From Sulfurovum indicum (GTDB taxonomy: Bacteria > Campylobacterota > Campylobacteria > Campylobacterales > Sulfurovaceae): a DNA stretch of 64,000 nucleotides. The notes below the pieces were generated by a model. That model was not told the DNA's origin. It saw only the letters and a list, made by a program, of their open reading frames with translations, and did no database searches. Shown one piece after another: positions 43,319 to 52,947 of this stretch. The stretch is from the NCBI RefSeq assembly GCF_014931715.1, contig NZ_CP063164.1, forward strand, positions 1,426,001 through 1,490,000. The letters run 5' to 3'. How positions within the stretch are numbered: position 1 is the first letter of the stretch; each line of letters begins with the position of its first letter. Both the position numbers and the translations under genes were made by a program.

Positions 43319-44994
43319 ACGTTCTCTCTTTTATTTTTTAGATCCATAAATGCTTGCATAGTCACTTTGGGCTTACAGTCTGCACAACAATATAAAGATT
43401 TTTTCTTTGCCTCGTCACTTCCAAATACAGGCAGCATCATTGCAGCTATTTTCTCAATAGATTTTGTTGTTGCAAATTCTATACCACACTCTACACAGGC
43501 GAACAGAGTATCTGTCGCCATAATATTTCTTTTAAAATAGTTTTGATCTAAAGCCATCTCATCATATACTACTTCCAAACAATCTTTCTCCGGACAGACA
43601 AATTCACAATAACCACAGTTCGTACACATAGAAGGGTTAAACCTTAAACTATTATCTTCAGCGTGAGCGGTCAATGCCTTCACATTACACGCACCTACAC
43701 AACTCAAACAGAGCGTACAGGTATCTTGGTTGATGATCAAATTTCCATAATGAATGTGTTCTTTGGTCTTCACTACACCCAAATCATCTTCTCCAACCAG
43801 GTGTGCAAGTCGATATGTAAATATCTCTCTTTTCATCATCCCCTCATCTACCATGTTGAACTTACACTCCGGTATAGAGACTGCTTCTTTAAAAGCAGAC
43901 AATAATGCTTCACGGTTTTCACAAATAAAAATAGCCTGTTTATTGTATTTTCTTTTAAAAATATCATTAAGCAGATCTATAGCATCCCCTGTACCCTTGG
44001 AGATAAAATCGGTATAAAAAATAATAGGGTTTCCACTCTTTTGCAACAGAGTTAAAAGGTGAACTTCATGAAGATATTTCTCTCCCTCTATAGGGAAAGG
44101 AAGAACATTTTCCCTAAGTGCAAGATCTAACTTTTCAAGTTGCATCTTACGAGGGATAATAAGTGGTATTCTGTCTGCATAAAAAGAAGCAATTTCAGAA
44201 AATGAGTCTCTGTTCATTTGGGTATAATCCAATGCACCTGATGGACATACAGAAATACACCCGCCACAGCCATGACAGTCAATATCTGAAAACCCTAAAT
44301 GTTTTTTGTCATCTATCTTGACTATAGCCACAGAAGGACATACTTCTGCACATTTTCCACAGATTTCAGTTTGTCGTTCATGGTACTGACAAATGGTAGA
44401 GTCATATTTAATAAAATTTTTATAATTAAATTCTCCACAATTATCTTTGACTCTTTTGCAGGCCTCCTCAAAACCTATATCATTTGGATCATACACACCA
44501 CTCTGTTTTATAGCAAAATATGGAGCATCGAACCATAATATCTGATCTGTTTCAACCTTGACTTTCGTATTACCTTTTTTACCTGAAACGATAAGCTTTC
44601 CTATATGTCCGTTGACATCGATTATTTGTGACGGATGTAGTGCAATGGCTGTAAATCCTTCACTTTCAAACTTCTCGACCAATGCCTCCTCTTTTTTGTC
44701 AGAGACAATAATCAGTTTACTTCCTACAGGTGCTGTATAGTCAAAATCTTCAGCTGCTTCATACGCAGTCAACCTGATATCATAAAGTGTTTTTACATTT
44801 TTAATTTTATCAGCCAATGAATCATTACTGTGATTTATATAAAAATTTATTTCAGGTGCATATACTTCTGCATAAGGTGTTTCAATATTTGAAACAATAT
44901 AATTTCCACTTTCTACCTTCGTAACAGTTTCAATACTTTCATCCAAAGGAAATTCCATTGCATCACTATAACCAAACAGATACTCTTTTTCCAT
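43315..44994 (-). CDS. Multi-cluster ferredoxin-like protein of the fdh operon
   Basis: 559 residues, cytoplasmic. Two 4Fe-4S pairs: CGKCAEVC plus CHGCGGCISVC (about 215-260) and CTLCLSCVGAC plus CTNCGYCEFVC (about 425-475). A C-terminal CVEC...CCADC resembles a zinc ribbon. The middle part (280-400) lacks motifs but resembles an HdrA/coenzyme-F420-hydrogenase-like region. It is first in the operon; relatives occur in fdh loci of Campylobacter and Wolinella. The function is unproven; it may transfer electrons during FDH maturation or use cytoplasmic reductant. Confidence 0.8.
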   Translation of the reverse strand: MEKEYLFGYSDAMEFPLDESIETVTKVESGNYIVSNIETPYAEVYAPEINFYINHSNDSLADKIKNVKTLYDIRLTAYEAAEDFDYTAPVGSKLIIVSDKKEEALVEKFESEGFTAIALHPSQIIDVNGHIGKLIVSGKKGNTKVKVETDQILWFDAPYFAIKQSGVYDPNDIGFEEACKRVKDNCGEFNYKNFIKYDSTICQYHERQTEICGKCAEVCPSVAIVKIDDKKHLGFSDIDCHGCGGCISVCPSGALDYTQMNRDSFSEIASFYADRIPLIIPRKMQLEKLDLALRENVLPFPIEGEKYLHEVHLLTLLQKSGNPIIFYTDFISKGTGDAIDLLNDIFKRKYNKQAIFICENREALLSAFKEAVSIPECKFNMVDEGMMKREIFTYRLAHLVGEDDLGVVKTKEHIHYGNLIINQDTCTLCLSCVGACNVKALTAHAEDNSLRFNPSMCTNCGYCEFVCPEKDCLEVVYDEMALDQNYFKRNIMATDTLFACVECGIEFATTKSIEKIAAMMLPVFGSDEAKKKSLYCCADCKPKVTMQAFMDLKNKRENV

Positions 44995-45011
44995 GCGTAC
45001 TACTCCAAAGT

Positions 45012-45029
45012 GTTAAAATATATTTTACC
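45012..45029. promoter_or_regulatory. GGTAAA-N6-TTTAAC operator candidate before fdh operon
   Basis: Minus-strand reading GGTAAA-ATATAT-TTTAAC, one mismatch, 18 bp before the first fdh gene. It faces the divergent three-component system. Confidence 0.6.
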
Positions 45030-45189
45030 AATTTTAACTGTCTAATCTTAATTTATCTTGAAATAAATTATAAAAGAAATATTCGTTTTTTGCACATTTG
45101 TTATTATAGGGGCTTTAGTAACATTATATAAAAGAGTTATGCGTAACGATATAATTAGCTTCTTGTTTTAATTTTGTTATAATAGTATT

Positions 45190-45207
45190 GGTTAAACAAT
45201 ATTAACT
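45190..45207. promoter_or_regulatory. Variant dyad GGTTAA-N6-TTAACT before the sensory system
   Basis: Same total length of 18 bp, arms GTTAA/TTAAC. About 57 bp upstream of the binding-protein gene at 45264. It could be a divergent version of the same operator. Confidence 0.4.
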
Positions 45208-45263
45208 GGTGTAATAGAACTATATTGATTTTACCACTTAGTGTAACATGCAAAAGGAGTTAT

Positions 45264-46403
45264 ATGATTAAGCTTGTTCTGTCTCTGTTCGCTGCATTGG
45301 GCTTAGTCATTTCATACTATACCTTTGAACATAAAACCTATAACGAAAAGGTCATAAAACTTGGACTTTCTCTTCCAAAAAGTGGTATTATGCGTGCCTG
45401 GGGTCAAGGTGTCTATGCCGGGGCAAATGCTTATTTTACATATGCCAACGAAAATCACCTGCTTGACAAAAAAATAAAACTTATTATTTATGATGACAAA
45501 TATGAACCTGAACTAACACTTGATAATACAAAAAAGCTTATCAAAGAGAATGTCTTTTCTTTTTTCGGATATGTAGGGACACCAACAACTAAAAAAATAT
45601 TACCTCTATTACAGGAAAGCAATATTCCACTCATTGCACCTTTTACAGGAGCATCGTTTTTACGTAAAAATACAAATATTATCAATTTCAGATCCTCTTA
45701 CAAGGAAGAGATAGAAACTATTGTTGACTATCTCTATCGAACAAAAGGTATCATAAAGTTTGCCGTTTTTTATCAAAATGATGATTATGGTGAAGAGGGT
45801 TACATAGCTTTGCTTGAAGCACTCAAAAAAAGAAAATTGACCCTTTATGGTGAAGGAACGTATAAAAGAAATACACTCTCTATAAAACATGCTTTTCATG
45901 AAATAAAAAATGCTGATCCTGATGCGATTTTAATGATAGGTGCATACCAGGCAAATGCTCTTTTTATAAATAGAGCAAGAAAAAACAATGATTTCACAAA
46001 TACAGTTTTTTGTAATATATCTTTTAGCAATGCCGATGAAATCATCAAAGAACTTGACCATCATACAGAGAACCTGCTCTTTTCGCAAGTTGTACCTAAT
46101 TATCAAGACTCTCAAAAACCAGTTGTACTGGAATACAAAAAAATCATGCGCCAATATGCTCCAAATCAACCTTTAGGGTTTATTTCATTGGAATCTTTTC
46201 TGGCAGCAAAAACCGTCGTTGCCGCATTACAGAGGATAAAAGGTTCCACTACACAAGAAAACTTTATTAAAACACTTACTACTCTTCCTCATAATACCCT
46301 GCATGGTCTAAAACTGCAGTTTAAAAACAGACAACTACACAATCATATTTATCTTTTTACCTATAAAAACAATGCCTTTGAAGAGATTAACTATGAATAT
46401 TAA
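45264..46403 (+). CDS. Branched-chain-type periplasmic binding protein of a three-component system
   Basis: 379 residues from the ATG at 45264 (AAGGAG upstream); the longer frame from 45225 lacks a ribosome site. Signal segment 1-20. The Peripla_BP_6 fold is shown by IKLGLSLPKSG, VFSFFGYVGTPTTKK, NIPLIAPFTGASFLR and FAVFYQNDDYGEEGY. No permease or ATPase genes follow; a kinase and regulator do, so it is a sensor accessory rather than a transporter. Ligand unknown; the fdh locus next door suggests a small carboxylate such as formate (inference). Confidence 0.85.
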   Translation: MIKLVLSLFAALGLVISYYTFEHKTYNEKVIKLGLSLPKSGIMRAWGQGVYAGANAYFTYANENHLLDKKIKLIIYDDKYEPELTLDNTKKLIKENVFSFFGYVGTPTTKKILPLLQESNIPLIAPFTGASFLRKNTNIINFRSSYKEEIETIVDYLYRTKGIIKFAVFYQNDDYGEEGYIALLEALKKRKLTLYGEGTYKRNTLSIKHAFHEIKNADPDAILMIGAYQANALFINRARKNNDFTNTVFCNISFSNADEIIKELDHHTENLLFSQVVPNYQDSQKPVVLEYKKIMRQYAPNQPLGFISLESFLAAKTVVAALQRIKGSTTQENFIKTLTTLPHNTLHGLKLQFKNRQLHNHIYLFTYKNNAFEEINYEY

Positions 46404-47985
46404 AAAAATGTTACAGACGATCGATCAGATATCATTTGCTTATAAAAGTGCTTTTTTACTTTTCATCATTATGGGAGGAATGATCTCTATCATCGTTTTA
46501 TCCCAACTTTCAAACTATATCATCAAAAATGACTTTGAACTTCTTTTTGAAAAAAGAACAAAGTCTATTATTAAACTTGAAACGATTAAGGATATCTATA
46601 TTGTAAATATCAAAGATACGCTTCAAGATATTTATCATAATGATATATCACAAAAACAGGCCAAAGAGGTTATTTTACTTGCAAAACAATTAATTAAAAA
46701 AGAGTGGTCCAACTACTTGAATATTATATCTTCAAAAGACTATCACACATCATTTATAAATAACTTTATAAAAAAAAATTTTATCGCCAATGAGCAAATA
46801 CCCAATACTTTATTACAAAAAAGAATCATCGAGAACATCAAGAGAAGAAAAAATAAAATTGATACTCTTTTAAATAAAATTTTTAATCAATTAAAAAATA
46901 ATTACAAGAATACCTCCACACTTCTTGATGAAATAAATTATGAAATTGACTCCATCACCATTTATCTCACCAACTTGACAAATTATGACTTGAATTTGGC
47001 GATTCAAGAAAAACGTGATACAGATAAAGAAATTCGTATTCTTTCACTTATTCTTAATGCATCCATTGTTTTGGTATTTGTCTTTTCTGCACTACTTTCC
47101 TTTCTCATTATTTCAAACTTTAAAAAACTGCACTTTGCCCTTAAAGGTGATATATTGGAAAAAACTGAAGCCCTGCAACGCTTAAATAAATCTCTGGAGC
47201 TCCGCATAAAAAAAGAGGTGGCCAATACAAAGAAAAAAGAGCTCATCATGTTTCAACAAGCCAGACTTGCCAGTATGGGAGAGATGATTGCCAATATTGC
47301 ACACCAGTGGAGACAACCGCTGGGATCTATTATGATCATAGTACAGGGCTTACAAGCTAAAATGGAACTGGGTAAACTCTCCCCTGATATCCTTAAAGAA
47401 AAAGTAGAAGACGCTTTACTTTTAGGTGAAAATATGTCTGACACACTTGAAAACTTTCAAAATTTTTTTAGGCCAACTACAGCCAAAGAGTCTTTCTTGC
47501 TAAAAGAGTGTATAGAACACTCTTTTAGACTATCCAAATACATATTAGACAAACATCACATACAGATACGTATAAAAGTTTCAGACAAGATAAGGTTGCA
47601 CAGTTACTATAATGAACTTTCACATGTCTTTTTAAATATCATTTCAAATGCTGAAGATGCATTAGCCACTGTTTCCGGTGAAAAATTTATTGAAATCATT
47701 GCAAAAGAACTGAAAGAGAAGATCTATATTTATATAGTCGACAGCGGCGGAGGCATTAAGGAAGAAATCCTGCCTCATATCTTCGAACCATATTTTACTA
47801 CCAAATATAAAAGTTCCGGTACAGGGCTAGGACTGTACATGTCTCAACAGATCATTGAAAAACATATCGGTGGCACAATTAGATGCAAGAATGTCTGTTA
47901 TACAATAGGGGATAAAAAATTTAAACATTGCACCCTGTTTACTATTATCATACCAAATAAAAAGAGCGAACAACATGTTAACTGA
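46393..47985 (+). CDS. Membrane histidine kinase of the three-component system
   Basis: 530 residues from the ATG at 46393, which overlaps the previous stop by 11 nt and has GAAGAG upstream. TM1 about 15-38, a helical periplasmic domain of about 175 residues, TM2 about 215-240, a coiled coil, then HisKA with MIANIAHQWRQPL (phospho-His about 305) and HATPase with NIISNAEDAL and SGTGLGLYMS. The HQWRQPL type is common in Campylobacterota. Overlaps the regulator by 11 nt. Confidence 0.9.
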   Translation: MNIKKMLQTIDQISFAYKSAFLLFIIMGGMISIIVLSQLSNYIIKNDFELLFEKRTKSIIKLETIKDIYIVNIKDTLQDIYHNDISQKQAKEVILLAKQLIKKEWSNYLNIISSKDYHTSFINNFIKKNFIANEQIPNTLLQKRIIENIKRRKNKIDTLLNKIFNQLKNNYKNTSTLLDEINYEIDSITIYLTNLTNYDLNLAIQEKRDTDKEIRILSLILNASIVLVFVFSALLSFLIISNFKKLHFALKGDILEKTEALQRLNKSLELRIKKEVANTKKKELIMFQQARLASMGEMIANIAHQWRQPLGSIMIIVQGLQAKMELGKLSPDILKEKVEDALLLGENMSDTLENFQNFFRPTTAKESFLLKECIEHSFRLSKYILDKHHIQIRIKVSDKIRLHSYYNELSHVFLNIISNAEDALATVSGEKFIEIIAKELKEKIYIYIVDSGGGIKEEILPHIFEPYFTTKYKSSGTGLGLYMSQQIIEKHIGGTIRCKNVCYTIGDKKFKHCTLFTIIIPNKKSEQHVN

Positions 47986-48640
47986 AAACTTAGATATACT
48001 TCATGACTTCAACATACTCTACATCGAAGATGATCCTTCTTTACTTAAACAAACCAAAGATGTACTTGATGACTTTATGCAACATACTTTTATAGCAACA
48101 AACTCCAAAGAAGCACTGGAAGTTTTAAATACCCACAAGGTTGATCTTATTCTTTCGGACATTTTACTGGAAGATGAAAACGGTATTGATTTTCTTAAAT
48201 CGCTGAAGGAGAGTCATTATGGAAAGATTCCAACCATTTTAATCACTGCACATACAGATACGCCATATTTATTGGAAGCAATAAAACTAAAGGTAGAAAG
48301 CTACATTGTCAAGCCTATCAATCTAAAAGAGTTACTGACATCCATTCATAACATAGTCTTACCCATCAGCCAACAGAAAGAAGCAAAAAAAGCCTCTAAT
48401 CTCATCAAACTTATTTCCGAAGTAAGTGAGGGGAAACAGATAGATGTGATTAAATATATCATACAGAACCTTGATAACGAAAATAAAATCCATACTTCTT
48501 ACACGGAGATTATGTCACAAATAGATATATCAAAGCCGACCCTTGTAAAACTGTTTAAAAAACTGAGCGATAAAAACATTTTAACCAATATATCGCATAA
48601 AGTGTACCAATTTAATCAAGAGGTCTTAGACAGTCTATAG
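47975..48640 (+). CDS. Response regulator with unusual winged-helix output
   Basis: 221 residues. Receiver 1-125: EDD at 18-20, Asp62 in LILSDILLEDENG, Lys in YIVKPI. The C-terminal 80 residues (KLISEVSEGKQIDVIKYI; SQIDISKPTLVKLFKKLSDKNIL) form a helix-turn-helix of a winged type unlike OmpR or NarL outputs. It is a candidate binder of the GGTAAA palindromes because it diverges from the fdh operon. Its 3' end overlaps the converging gene by 25 bp. Confidence 0.88.
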   Translation: MLTENLDILHDFNILYIEDDPSLLKQTKDVLDDFMQHTFIATNSKEALEVLNTHKVDLILSDILLEDENGIDFLKSLKESHYGKIPTILITAHTDTPYLLEAIKLKVESYIVKPINLKELLTSIHNIVLPISQQKEAKKASNLIKLISEVSEGKQIDVIKYIIQNLDNENKIHTSYTEIMSQIDISKPTLVKLFKKLSDKNILTNISHKVYQFNQEVLDSL

Positions 48641-49302
48641 GCGATCACCAAATTAAAACAGAGTTCACTCAACATCATAAGTTCCCACAACGAGATAACT
48701 TCTAAAAATGGTGTATTGTTATTTAGGTTTTGAAAATTGATTGTACATTTAAAACCATACTCCGGTGCAGGTGACTGTATCTCCTCCAAATCCCTGCTAT
48801 AGAGAAAATCAAAATGAACATTGGGATCTCGCCTGCATCTCAGTATACGCTTTAAAGTACCTTCATAATCTTTTTCGTCCAGATAAATATCTGCATGTAT
48901 GTTATGAGACAACACATTTCTTACAAATGATATGATGTCAACAAAACTATCAAATTGATGGGCCAGTTTTTCTTGCAAAAAATGTTTAAACCCTCTCTCA
49001 AGTTTCAAAGCTTCTACCATCGCCATACATATACCCCTAAAGGCATTCATCTCGACAAAGTATTCAAAAAGTATCGTCTCTTCTTTAGATGATTCTTTTG
49101 CATTCTCCAATACCTGTCTAATGATATTTTCATTAAACCTGTACACTTGTGCTTTATCAAACTCTTTAATAATTTGGAGGTTGCAACTGTGACTGAGATT
49201 GTACTCTTTGGAAAGTGTTGTAAAAAACGCACCCGTTTGAAGAAAATAAAAATTTTGCTCTACTAACAGCAGCGCATCCTCTTCTAAATATTTTTCTCTC
49301 AT
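48616..49302 (-). CDS. Unrecognised helical protein in the selAB operon, HEPN-like motif
   Basis: 228 residues, mainly helical, with no signal or TM segments. ATGA overlap of 4 bp with selB shows it belongs to the selenocysteine operon. I do not recognise a named family. The stretch FVRNVLSHN (Arg128 to His133) has the Rx4H spacing and RNxxxH form of HEPN ribonucleases. An RNase or RNA-binding role in Sec-tRNA or mRNA handling is only a hypothesis. A chance match cannot be excluded. Confidence 0.7.
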   Translation of the reverse strand: MREKYLEEDALLLVEQNFYFLQTGAFFTTLSKEYNLSHSCNLQIIKEFDKAQVYRFNENIIRQVLENAKESSKEETILFEYFVEMNAFRGICMAMVEALKLERGFKHFLQEKLAHQFDSFVDIISFVRNVLSHNIHADIYLDEKDYEGTLKRILRCRRDPNVHFDFLYSRDLEEIQSPAPEYGFKCTINFQNLNNNTPFLEVISLWELMMLSELCFNLVIAYRLSKTS

Positions 49303-51131
49303 ATAAACACTCTTTTGAGTCCTTCTTTTCTTATTGTGGGATAAGTATCCAGATACTCCAAATAGGCAATCAGATATTTACGGCTGAGATTTGGATAATA
49401 TACCTTAAATAAAGCTATGTCAATATAGCCTTCGTTTTTTATGATCTGTTGTAAATGTGTCATAAGTTGTATCAGGCTCTCAAAAGGCACAAAAAGATTG
49501 TGTTGTAACCTTTTTACCTTTTTGGCACTTGTTAATTTTTTAAGTACTCTATCTCCCATTTTTCTATCTATATCCAATGCATCATAAATATTATACGGTG
49601 CTTTAGGTGTCACACCTTCATCTAAAAGCATACTAAAGATTTTCGTCTGTATCACTGTTTGTACATCTTTTACATCAATATTTGGATCTCTGTAAATACC
49701 ATTGTCCAAAAGAAGCCTGTTTTCTTTGGAGAGTTTTTCCAATATGTCAGAAATCAGTGTTTCACTTGCCCAGGTTTCTTTAAGACAGAGTGATTTGGCT
49801 GAAAGCATGGCATATTTGTTTTTTTTATAAATATCCATGATCTTCTCTTCCAACTCCCTTTTGACGCTTATGTCATAAAGAACCAAACCCTTCTCATCTA
49901 TAAAAATATGCTCCATCTCCTTGGCTAACAGCAGTGCCTTTTCATGCCCTATTCCAAATCTTTGATTTGAGGAGATAAGGCCAAAGCCTCTTTTATGCAT
50001 CGTAACCAATATCTTAAATGCTGCAGAAAAATCGCTCTTTGCTAGACTCTTTAAAAGTGGAAGCTTTAGCCTCTTTTTTATAGGATCATTCACAGGATTC
50101 AGCACCATGCCTCCTGCTACAACTCTACCCGAAAGGCTTAAAATAAAGGGTTCATTAAATACCGTATATATCTTCTGCCCAAATTGCAACTTGGCAAAAC
50201 CGCGTATTTGTGCATCTTCTTCATACAGTAATACCTTTACTTCTATCTGTTTTGTACCTATAAATATCATCATCTGGGTATTATGCTCTATCTTTTGTCC
50301 AGAAATAGAGTCAAACCATACATCGATTTGTGTAAATCCTTTGATATATCCTTTTGTTGTCAAGAGCAAGCCGCGGGAGAGTGTCTGTTTTGGATTTTGT
50401 AAATTGAGTGCAGCTCTTTGTGAAGTGTAGGCACAAGGGACATCTTTTTCATGCACCTGTATATTTCTGACGATAAGTTCTTGGTTCTGCTCTGCAACAA
50501 ATACTTTATCCCCTGCTTTTACCTCTCCATCCAATATCGTACCAGTGACTACAGTACCGATTCCCGGAAGAGAAAAAGCTCTGTCAACATAATAACGGAA
50601 AAGTCCGTTACTTTTTTTTTGAACAATGGGGAGTCCAAACAGTTCCTCTTTAAGCAAAGCTATACTTTTGGGCAAATAGATACTTACAGGAACAATCGCT
50701 TTAAGTTTTAGATGCGCAAAAGTATCTATATAAGTTTTTATCTCTGATACTCTATCATTTATTTTCTCTTGACTGACCAAATCACACTTGGTTAGCGCAA
50801 TAATAATATAAGGGACCTTTAATAGATTAAGTATCTCTAAGTGCTCATTGGTTTGAGGCATCACACCCTCTCTGGCATCGATCACAACTAAAGTCGCATC
50901 AAAACCAAATGCACCTGCTATCATGTTTTTAATCAGCTTTTCATGCCCCGGAACATCCACAAATGCGATATTCGTATTCTGGTCCTGCATATGAGAAAAA
51001 CTCAAATCAATGGTGATTCCTCTTTTTTTCTCTTCTCCTAGTGTATCCCCTTCAAATCCGTTAAGTGCTTTAATAAGTGCTGTTTTCCCATGGTCTACAT
51101 GCCCTGCTGTCCCTACTACCAGATGTCTCAT
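49299..51131 (-). CDS. selB: Selenocysteine-specific elongation factor
   Basis: 610 residues. GTPase motifs [11 protein letters not shown] at 7-17, DVPGHEK and TKCD, then the two beta-barrel domains and C-terminal winged-helix repeats (about 370-610) that bind SECIS hairpins. It brings Sec-tRNA to UGA in fdhA and selD. Starts directly after selA. Confidence 0.95.
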   Translation of the reverse strand: MRHLVVGTAGHVDHGKTALIKALNGFEGDTLGEEKKRGITIDLSFSHMQDQNTNIAFVDVPGHEKLIKNMIAGAFGFDATLVVIDAREGVMPQTNEHLEILNLLKVPYIIIALTKCDLVSQEKINDRVSEIKTYIDTFAHLKLKAIVPVSIYLPKSIALLKEELFGLPIVQKKSNGLFRYYVDRAFSLPGIGTVVTGTILDGEVKAGDKVFVAEQNQELIVRNIQVHEKDVPCAYTSQRAALNLQNPKQTLSRGLLLTTKGYIKGFTQIDVWFDSISGQKIEHNTQMMIFIGTKQIEVKVLLYEEDAQIRGFAKLQFGQKIYTVFNEPFILSLSGRVVAGGMVLNPVNDPIKKRLKLPLLKSLAKSDFSAAFKILVTMHKRGFGLISSNQRFGIGHEKALLLAKEMEHIFIDEKGLVLYDISVKRELEEKIMDIYKKNKYAMLSAKSLCLKETWASETLISDILEKLSKENRLLLDNGIYRDPNIDVKDVQTVIQTKIFSMLLDEGVTPKAPYNIYDALDIDRKMGDRVLKKLTSAKKVKRLQHNLFVPFESLIQLMTHLQQIIKNEGYIDIALFKVYYPNLSRKYLIAYLEYLDTYPTIRKEGLKRVFI

Positions 51132-52466
51132 TTATACTACTATCTCTTTTATAATTTGGCAGAGTTCATTCTCCAGCTCTTCCTGTACGGTTCTAAAATC
51201 AAGTAAAAAACAATTTTCCTCAATTCTACCGATAACACCTTTTTCTCTAAAAGCTTTTTCCAGTCTTGTTGCTTTTCCTTTAATGTACAACGCAATTGAA
51301 GGGAACTCTTTATTGGGTAAAGTACCTCCACCCATAACCGTTTTTGTCTCGATTACCTCACACTTATCGCAACCTACTTTTTCTCTCATCTCTTCTGCTC
51401 TTTGTTTTAGGACCTCTACATCTACAAAAAGCATTTTAAGTGTGGGGATCAGATCATACTTCTCTTCAAGGTAGGCTTTTATAGTCTCTTCCAATATGCT
51501 TAAAGTTATTTTATCAACCCTCAACATTCTTAATAACTGGTTTTTTTTCAGTCTTGCTATGAGTTCACGTTTACCTGCGATAATCCCTGCTTGCACAGAT
51601 CCAAAAAGTTTATCTCCACTGAAACTAATAAGAGATGGATTTAACTCTAAGATTTTACCTAAAGGCAGCTCCCTGTTTGCAAGATTATACGGTAATGGTG
51701 CGATATACCCACTCCCTAAATCATAATAGTCCAAAAGTTCATGCTCCTCTGCCAATGCGCGAATATCCGCAAAATCCACATCTTCACTGAAACCTTCTAT
51801 CGTAAAGTTGGATTGATGTACTTTCATCAGCATGGCGCTGTTATCACAAATAGCATTTTTATAGTCACTAAGCTTTGTCTTGTTTGTTGCACCCACCTCT
51901 TTAAGAAGAGCACCACTCTGGCTCATCACTTCAGGTATACGAAAACTTCCTCCTATCTCTACAAGCTCACCGCGTGAGACAATGACTTCTTTGTTTTTTG
52001 CAAAGGTGTTCAGAACTAAAAAAACTGCCGAGGCATTATTGTTCACTACAATGACATCTTCAACTCCCAATAGTCTTTTAAGGTGTCCGCTCACATGTTC
52101 ATACCGTTCTCCACGGCATCCTTTTTCTTGATCATATTCCAAGTTGGAGTAGTTACAAATCACATAAGATGCACGTTCTAAAATCTCTTTAGAGATAAGA
52201 CTTCTACCCATATTTGTATGTAAAATAACTCCTGTAGCATTAATAAGAGGTCTTAATGAAGGGCTCAAGGCTGCAGCATACCCCTCTTTAATTTCTTTGA
52301 TTAAAACAGACTCATCAACACGCTCTATCTCTTTATTAAGTATTTTTTTTCTTAACGTATCTATATGATCTCTAATAATGCTCGTAAGAAGCGTATGGTT
52401 CAATCCAGTAAATGTATCATGAAAAATAAGTTTATCAACTTTGGGTATCTGTTGTAATAATTGCAT
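51132..52466 (-). CDS. selA: Selenocysteine synthase
   Basis: 444 residues of the PLP-dependent SelA family: LINATGVILHTNMGRSLIS near 85-103, an NNNASAVFLVLN block and the PLP lysine in FSGDKLFG near 285. It converts seryl-tRNA-Sec to selenocysteyl-tRNA using selenophosphate from SelD. First gene of selA-selB-48616 operon. Confidence 0.96.
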   Translation of the reverse strand: MQLLQQIPKVDKLIFHDTFTGLNHTLLTSIIRDHIDTLRKKILNKEIERVDESVLIKEIKEGYAAALSPSLRPLINATGVILHTNMGRSLISKEILERASYVICNYSNLEYDQEKGCRGERYEHVSGHLKRLLGVEDVIVVNNNASAVFLVLNTFAKNKEVIVSRGELVEIGGSFRIPEVMSQSGALLKEVGATNKTKLSDYKNAICDNSAMLMKVHQSNFTIEGFSEDVDFADIRALAEEHELLDYYDLGSGYIAPLPYNLANRELPLGKILELNPSLISFSGDKLFGSVQAGIIAGKRELIARLKKNQLLRMLRVDKITLSILEETIKAYLEEKYDLIPTLKMLFVDVEVLKQRAEEMREKVGCDKCEVIETKTVMGGGTLPNKEFPSIALYIKGKATRLEKAFREKGVIGRIEENCFLLDFRTVQEELENELCQIIKEIVV

Positions 52467-52947
52467 TGTTTACCTTTAAAGGCTTTATTTTATCAAAAGA
52501 TTCGTTTATCTCTATTAATGCAATAGAAGTATTTCAGCCTCCTGCTTCATAAAAAGCAAAACTTGAAATACACTCTTTGCCAGCTCTCTCTTCACTCCAA
52601 CAATTTTCTTTTCACAGTGTATACATTACTTCAAACTTTGCTACTATTAAAATGAATATCCAGTACATCATATTGATTTTGAAGTAAATAGGCGAAGGCT
52701 TCACATTTCTATTTATCCTCATCTTCTATCGTATAGACGAGAGGAAGAATCGTAATGAAAGCCTGCCTTCTTTTTTTAACACATACCACATACTGGCAAC
52801 TACAGAATTTCAATTCACTTTTCCATTGTAAGTATTTTGTTTAACTTATCAGGTATACTTACCTTGGTTTCTGTCGATACTAAACCAACCGGTCCTAAAA
52901 ACTCTATTTTGGCCACCTGTCATCCATGCGCTTTCTGTCTATAATTT
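52467..52947. other. Intergenic region with moaD-like relic
   Basis: Upstream of selA and downstream of the porin gene. Minus-strand fragments resemble molybdopterin synthase small subunit (52700-52916). 52467-52690 has no clean ORF; fragments such as CEAFAYLLQNQYDVLDIHF are interrupted by stops. Confidence 0.5.
52785..52916 (-). pseudogene. Decayed MoaD-like gene
   Basis: From GTG at 52916 the frame reads AKIEFLGPVGLVSTETK to a stop at 52815 (33 codons). This matches the MoaD start (VEFLGP). Just after, another piece reads LPVCG (52785-52799), like the MoaD tail LLPPVCGG, which normally ends in the thiocarboxylate-forming GG. The middle 35-40 residues are missing and stops intervene. Beyond it, AFITILPLVYTIEDED could be a remnant of moaE. 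The working moaD must be elsewhere. Confidence 0.5.
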
